From CAYMEV01 sp964431655 [NCBI: uncultured bacterium] (lineage in GTDB: Bacteria; CAYMEV01): a stretch of DNA of 7,937 nt. Under the pieces are notes generated by a model. The model was not told where the DNA came from and did no database searches. It worked only from the letters and a program-made list of their open reading frames with translations. The position numbers were made by a program, and so were the translations under genes. Below, piece by piece: positions 6,853-7,937 of this stretch. Location: assembly GCA_964431655.1 (NCBI GenBank), contig CAYSKJ010000144.1, positions 1 to 7,937 on the forward strand, written 5' to 3'. Within the stretch, counting starts at the first letter, position 1; the number at the start of each line of letters is the position of its first letter.

Positions 6853-7647
6853 TCAATTGATGGCAAAAATGTAAATGCAGTACAACTCGGCAAATTTTCC
6901 CTGCTTTTTCACATACTCTGCATAAAAGCCGAAATCGGTATAAGAGCTCAGTTCCCTGTTTATCCCTGAGAGAGTATCTCTTATATCGGAAACATTGAAT
7001 GCTGTCTGGCTGACCTTCCTGTAGCCTCCGATAACAGAGGCGCGGGGTGCTGAGCCTTTCGCAATGAACTCTCGCATCTGCTTATGGGCATAGATCTCCA
7101 GGTTCTGGCTGTATGCAATATGATATTTGTCAAAAATGGTGTCGAGCACCAGTTCTTTCATGTCATCAAAATCTATAATATCAGGCAGGGTGGCAAAAAC
7201 TTCCGTGATAAAAAAGCTGTTACTTTCAGAAACCTTTATTCCAAGGCCTATATGGGTAAAATCCGGGGAAAGGATGTTCTTCCTGTGCCCATCGGAAAGC
7301 ATGAGTTCATTGTGAGCGCTCCTTATGCTTGAATCCCTGGCGACATTCTCGCCAAATCCGACTATAAGAAGAGACTGGACTGAAAGGACTCTTTCACCGG
7401 TGCTTCTGCCGTCGGAGGAGTTATGACCAACGAAGTCGTTTTCCATCATATCCCCTGAATGCAGGGATGCAACAGCGGACAATTCAGAGCTGAAAGCAAG
7501 AGGTGGCAGGCTGTGTTCAGCCCTTGCCCGGTTGATCAGTCCCAGGAGCTCTGAAGTGTCAGGTTCTGCATCCTGAGCGGTCAGCGAAAAGCAGAAGGAA
7601 AGCAATGCCGCGATAAGGCAGAACCTGAAAGAAATACCCGGTTTCAT
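6853..7647 (-). CDS. Secreted CAP/SCP-domain protein (YkwD-like)
   Basis: A 264-aa exported protein. Residues 1-24 form a signal peptide (KPGISFRF, then a hydrophobic core, cut after SLTA); there is no lipobox Cys. A CAP domain spans about 31-154, with LLGLINRARAEHSLPPL (34-50), His63, His75, GFGENVA with Glu100 (97-103) and DGHRKNIL with His121 (119-126), then GLGIKV and ITEVFA. These match the conserved His/Glu cavity of bacterial CAP proteins, whose activity is mostly unknown; several are linked to the cell wall or spores. Residues 160-264 look like a second, degenerate CAP copy lacking the cavity residues (see findings). The ATG overlaps the previous gene's stop as ATGA, with only a weak AGGC site, so translation probably depends on coupling. 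The neighbour murJ fits an envelope role. Confidence 0.88.
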   Translation of the reverse strand: MKPGISFRFCLIAALLSFCFSLTAQDAEPDTSELLGLINRARAEHSLPPLAFSSELSAVASLHSGDMMENDFVGHNSSDGRSTGERVLSVQSLLIVGFGENVARDSSIRSAHNELMLSDGHRKNILSPDFTHIGLGIKVSESNSFFITEVFATLPDIIDFDDMKELVLDTIFDKYHIAYSQNLEIYAHKQMREFIAKGSAPRASVIGGYRKVSQTAFNVSDIRDTLSGINRELSSYTDFGFYAEYVKKQGKFAELYCIYIFAIN

Positions 7648-7937
7648 TGCCTGCCTGCTGATCGGATAAACTCCAGGAGCCTTTCTTCGGGTTCTATGCC
7701 GTGGATGAAACCTGGACTTATACGGACCGATGGAAATTTTTCCGGGTAATTTATTGCCTTTACAATCAGTCTGAATTCTTCAAAAGCCTGCTGTTCAAGA
7801 AGGTGGGGAAGGGTCTTTCTGTGTTTGAATCCAATGATGCCCCTTGTGGTCATCTGTTCACGGGTATTTACAATAAATGCCGGATTTTCAGCTATAAGGG
7901 TGTACAGCTTATTGAACATATCATTGTAGAACCCGCT
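7644..7937 (-). CDS. Unrecognised protein, C-terminal 97 residues only
   Basis: An open frame from the right window edge to a TGA at 7646-7644. It remains open upstream of the ATG at 7919, which has no ribosome site, so the true start very likely lies outside the window. The visible part is soluble-looking, mixed in charge, with no membrane segment or Cys motif; landmarks are TTRGIIGFKHRKTLPHLLEQ and FPSVRISPGFIHGIEPEERL. I do not recognise a family. Its stop overlaps the CAP-protein start by 4 nt, so it is the upstream partner in the CAP-murJ operon and may share an envelope-related role, which is inference from position only. Confidence 0.65.
   Translation of the reverse strand, partial: SGFYNDMFNKLYTLIAENPAFIVNTREQMTTRGIIGFKHRKTLPHLLEQQAFEEFRLIVKAINYPEKFPSVRISPGFIHGIEPEERLLEFIRSAGRQ

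Noticed and set aside
1-7937. tRNA, rRNA, CRISPR array, insertion sequence or riboswitch
   Set aside because: No cloverleaf, repeat-spacer array, transposase or terminal repeats were seen; genes fill nearly the whole window and the longest gap is 134 nt.

Overview
All genes in this window lie on the minus strand, so biological order runs from high to low coordinates. Gene order and content suggest a mid-GC bacterium with frequent ATA (Ile) and AGG (Arg) codons. A non-flagellar type III secretion (T3SS) export-gate gene and a secreted CAP protein point to a diderm (Gram-negative-type) cell. The phylum cannot be fixed from this sequence. Nothing here looks like a phage, insertion sequence, CRISPR array, tRNA or rRNA.

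Right part (7937 to 5261): a tightly packed envelope cluster. It holds the C-terminal end of an unrecognised protein cut by the window edge, a secreted CAP/SCP-domain protein whose start overlaps the previous stop (ATGA), and a MurJ/MviN-type lipid II flippase with a GTG start 11 nt after the CAP stop. The spacing suggests translational coupling through all three.

Middle (5260 to 1720): after a 63-nt gap with a possible promoter comes a complete 851-aa alpha-glucan phosphorylase of the short bacterial/thermophile type (glycogen breakdown). Ten nt later comes a multi-pass PAP2-superfamily membrane protein of the Aur1-like kind.

Left part (1719 to 1): an AT-rich 134-nt gap with a good sigma-70-type promoter and an overlapping inverted repeat drives a two-gene unit. 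The first gene is a three-TPR protein resembling T3SS class II chaperones (SycD/LcrH), with YscY-like as an alternative. The second is the N-terminal 350 residues of the export-gate protein SctV (FlhA/LcrD/InvA family), which runs off the left edge. A perfect 8-bp GC-only hairpin sits between them, 4 nt before the sctV Shine-Dalgarno. The most interesting content is this apparent chaperone-gate operon, separately promoted beside housekeeping envelope and glycogen genes; the rest of any T3SS locus would lie left of position 1.
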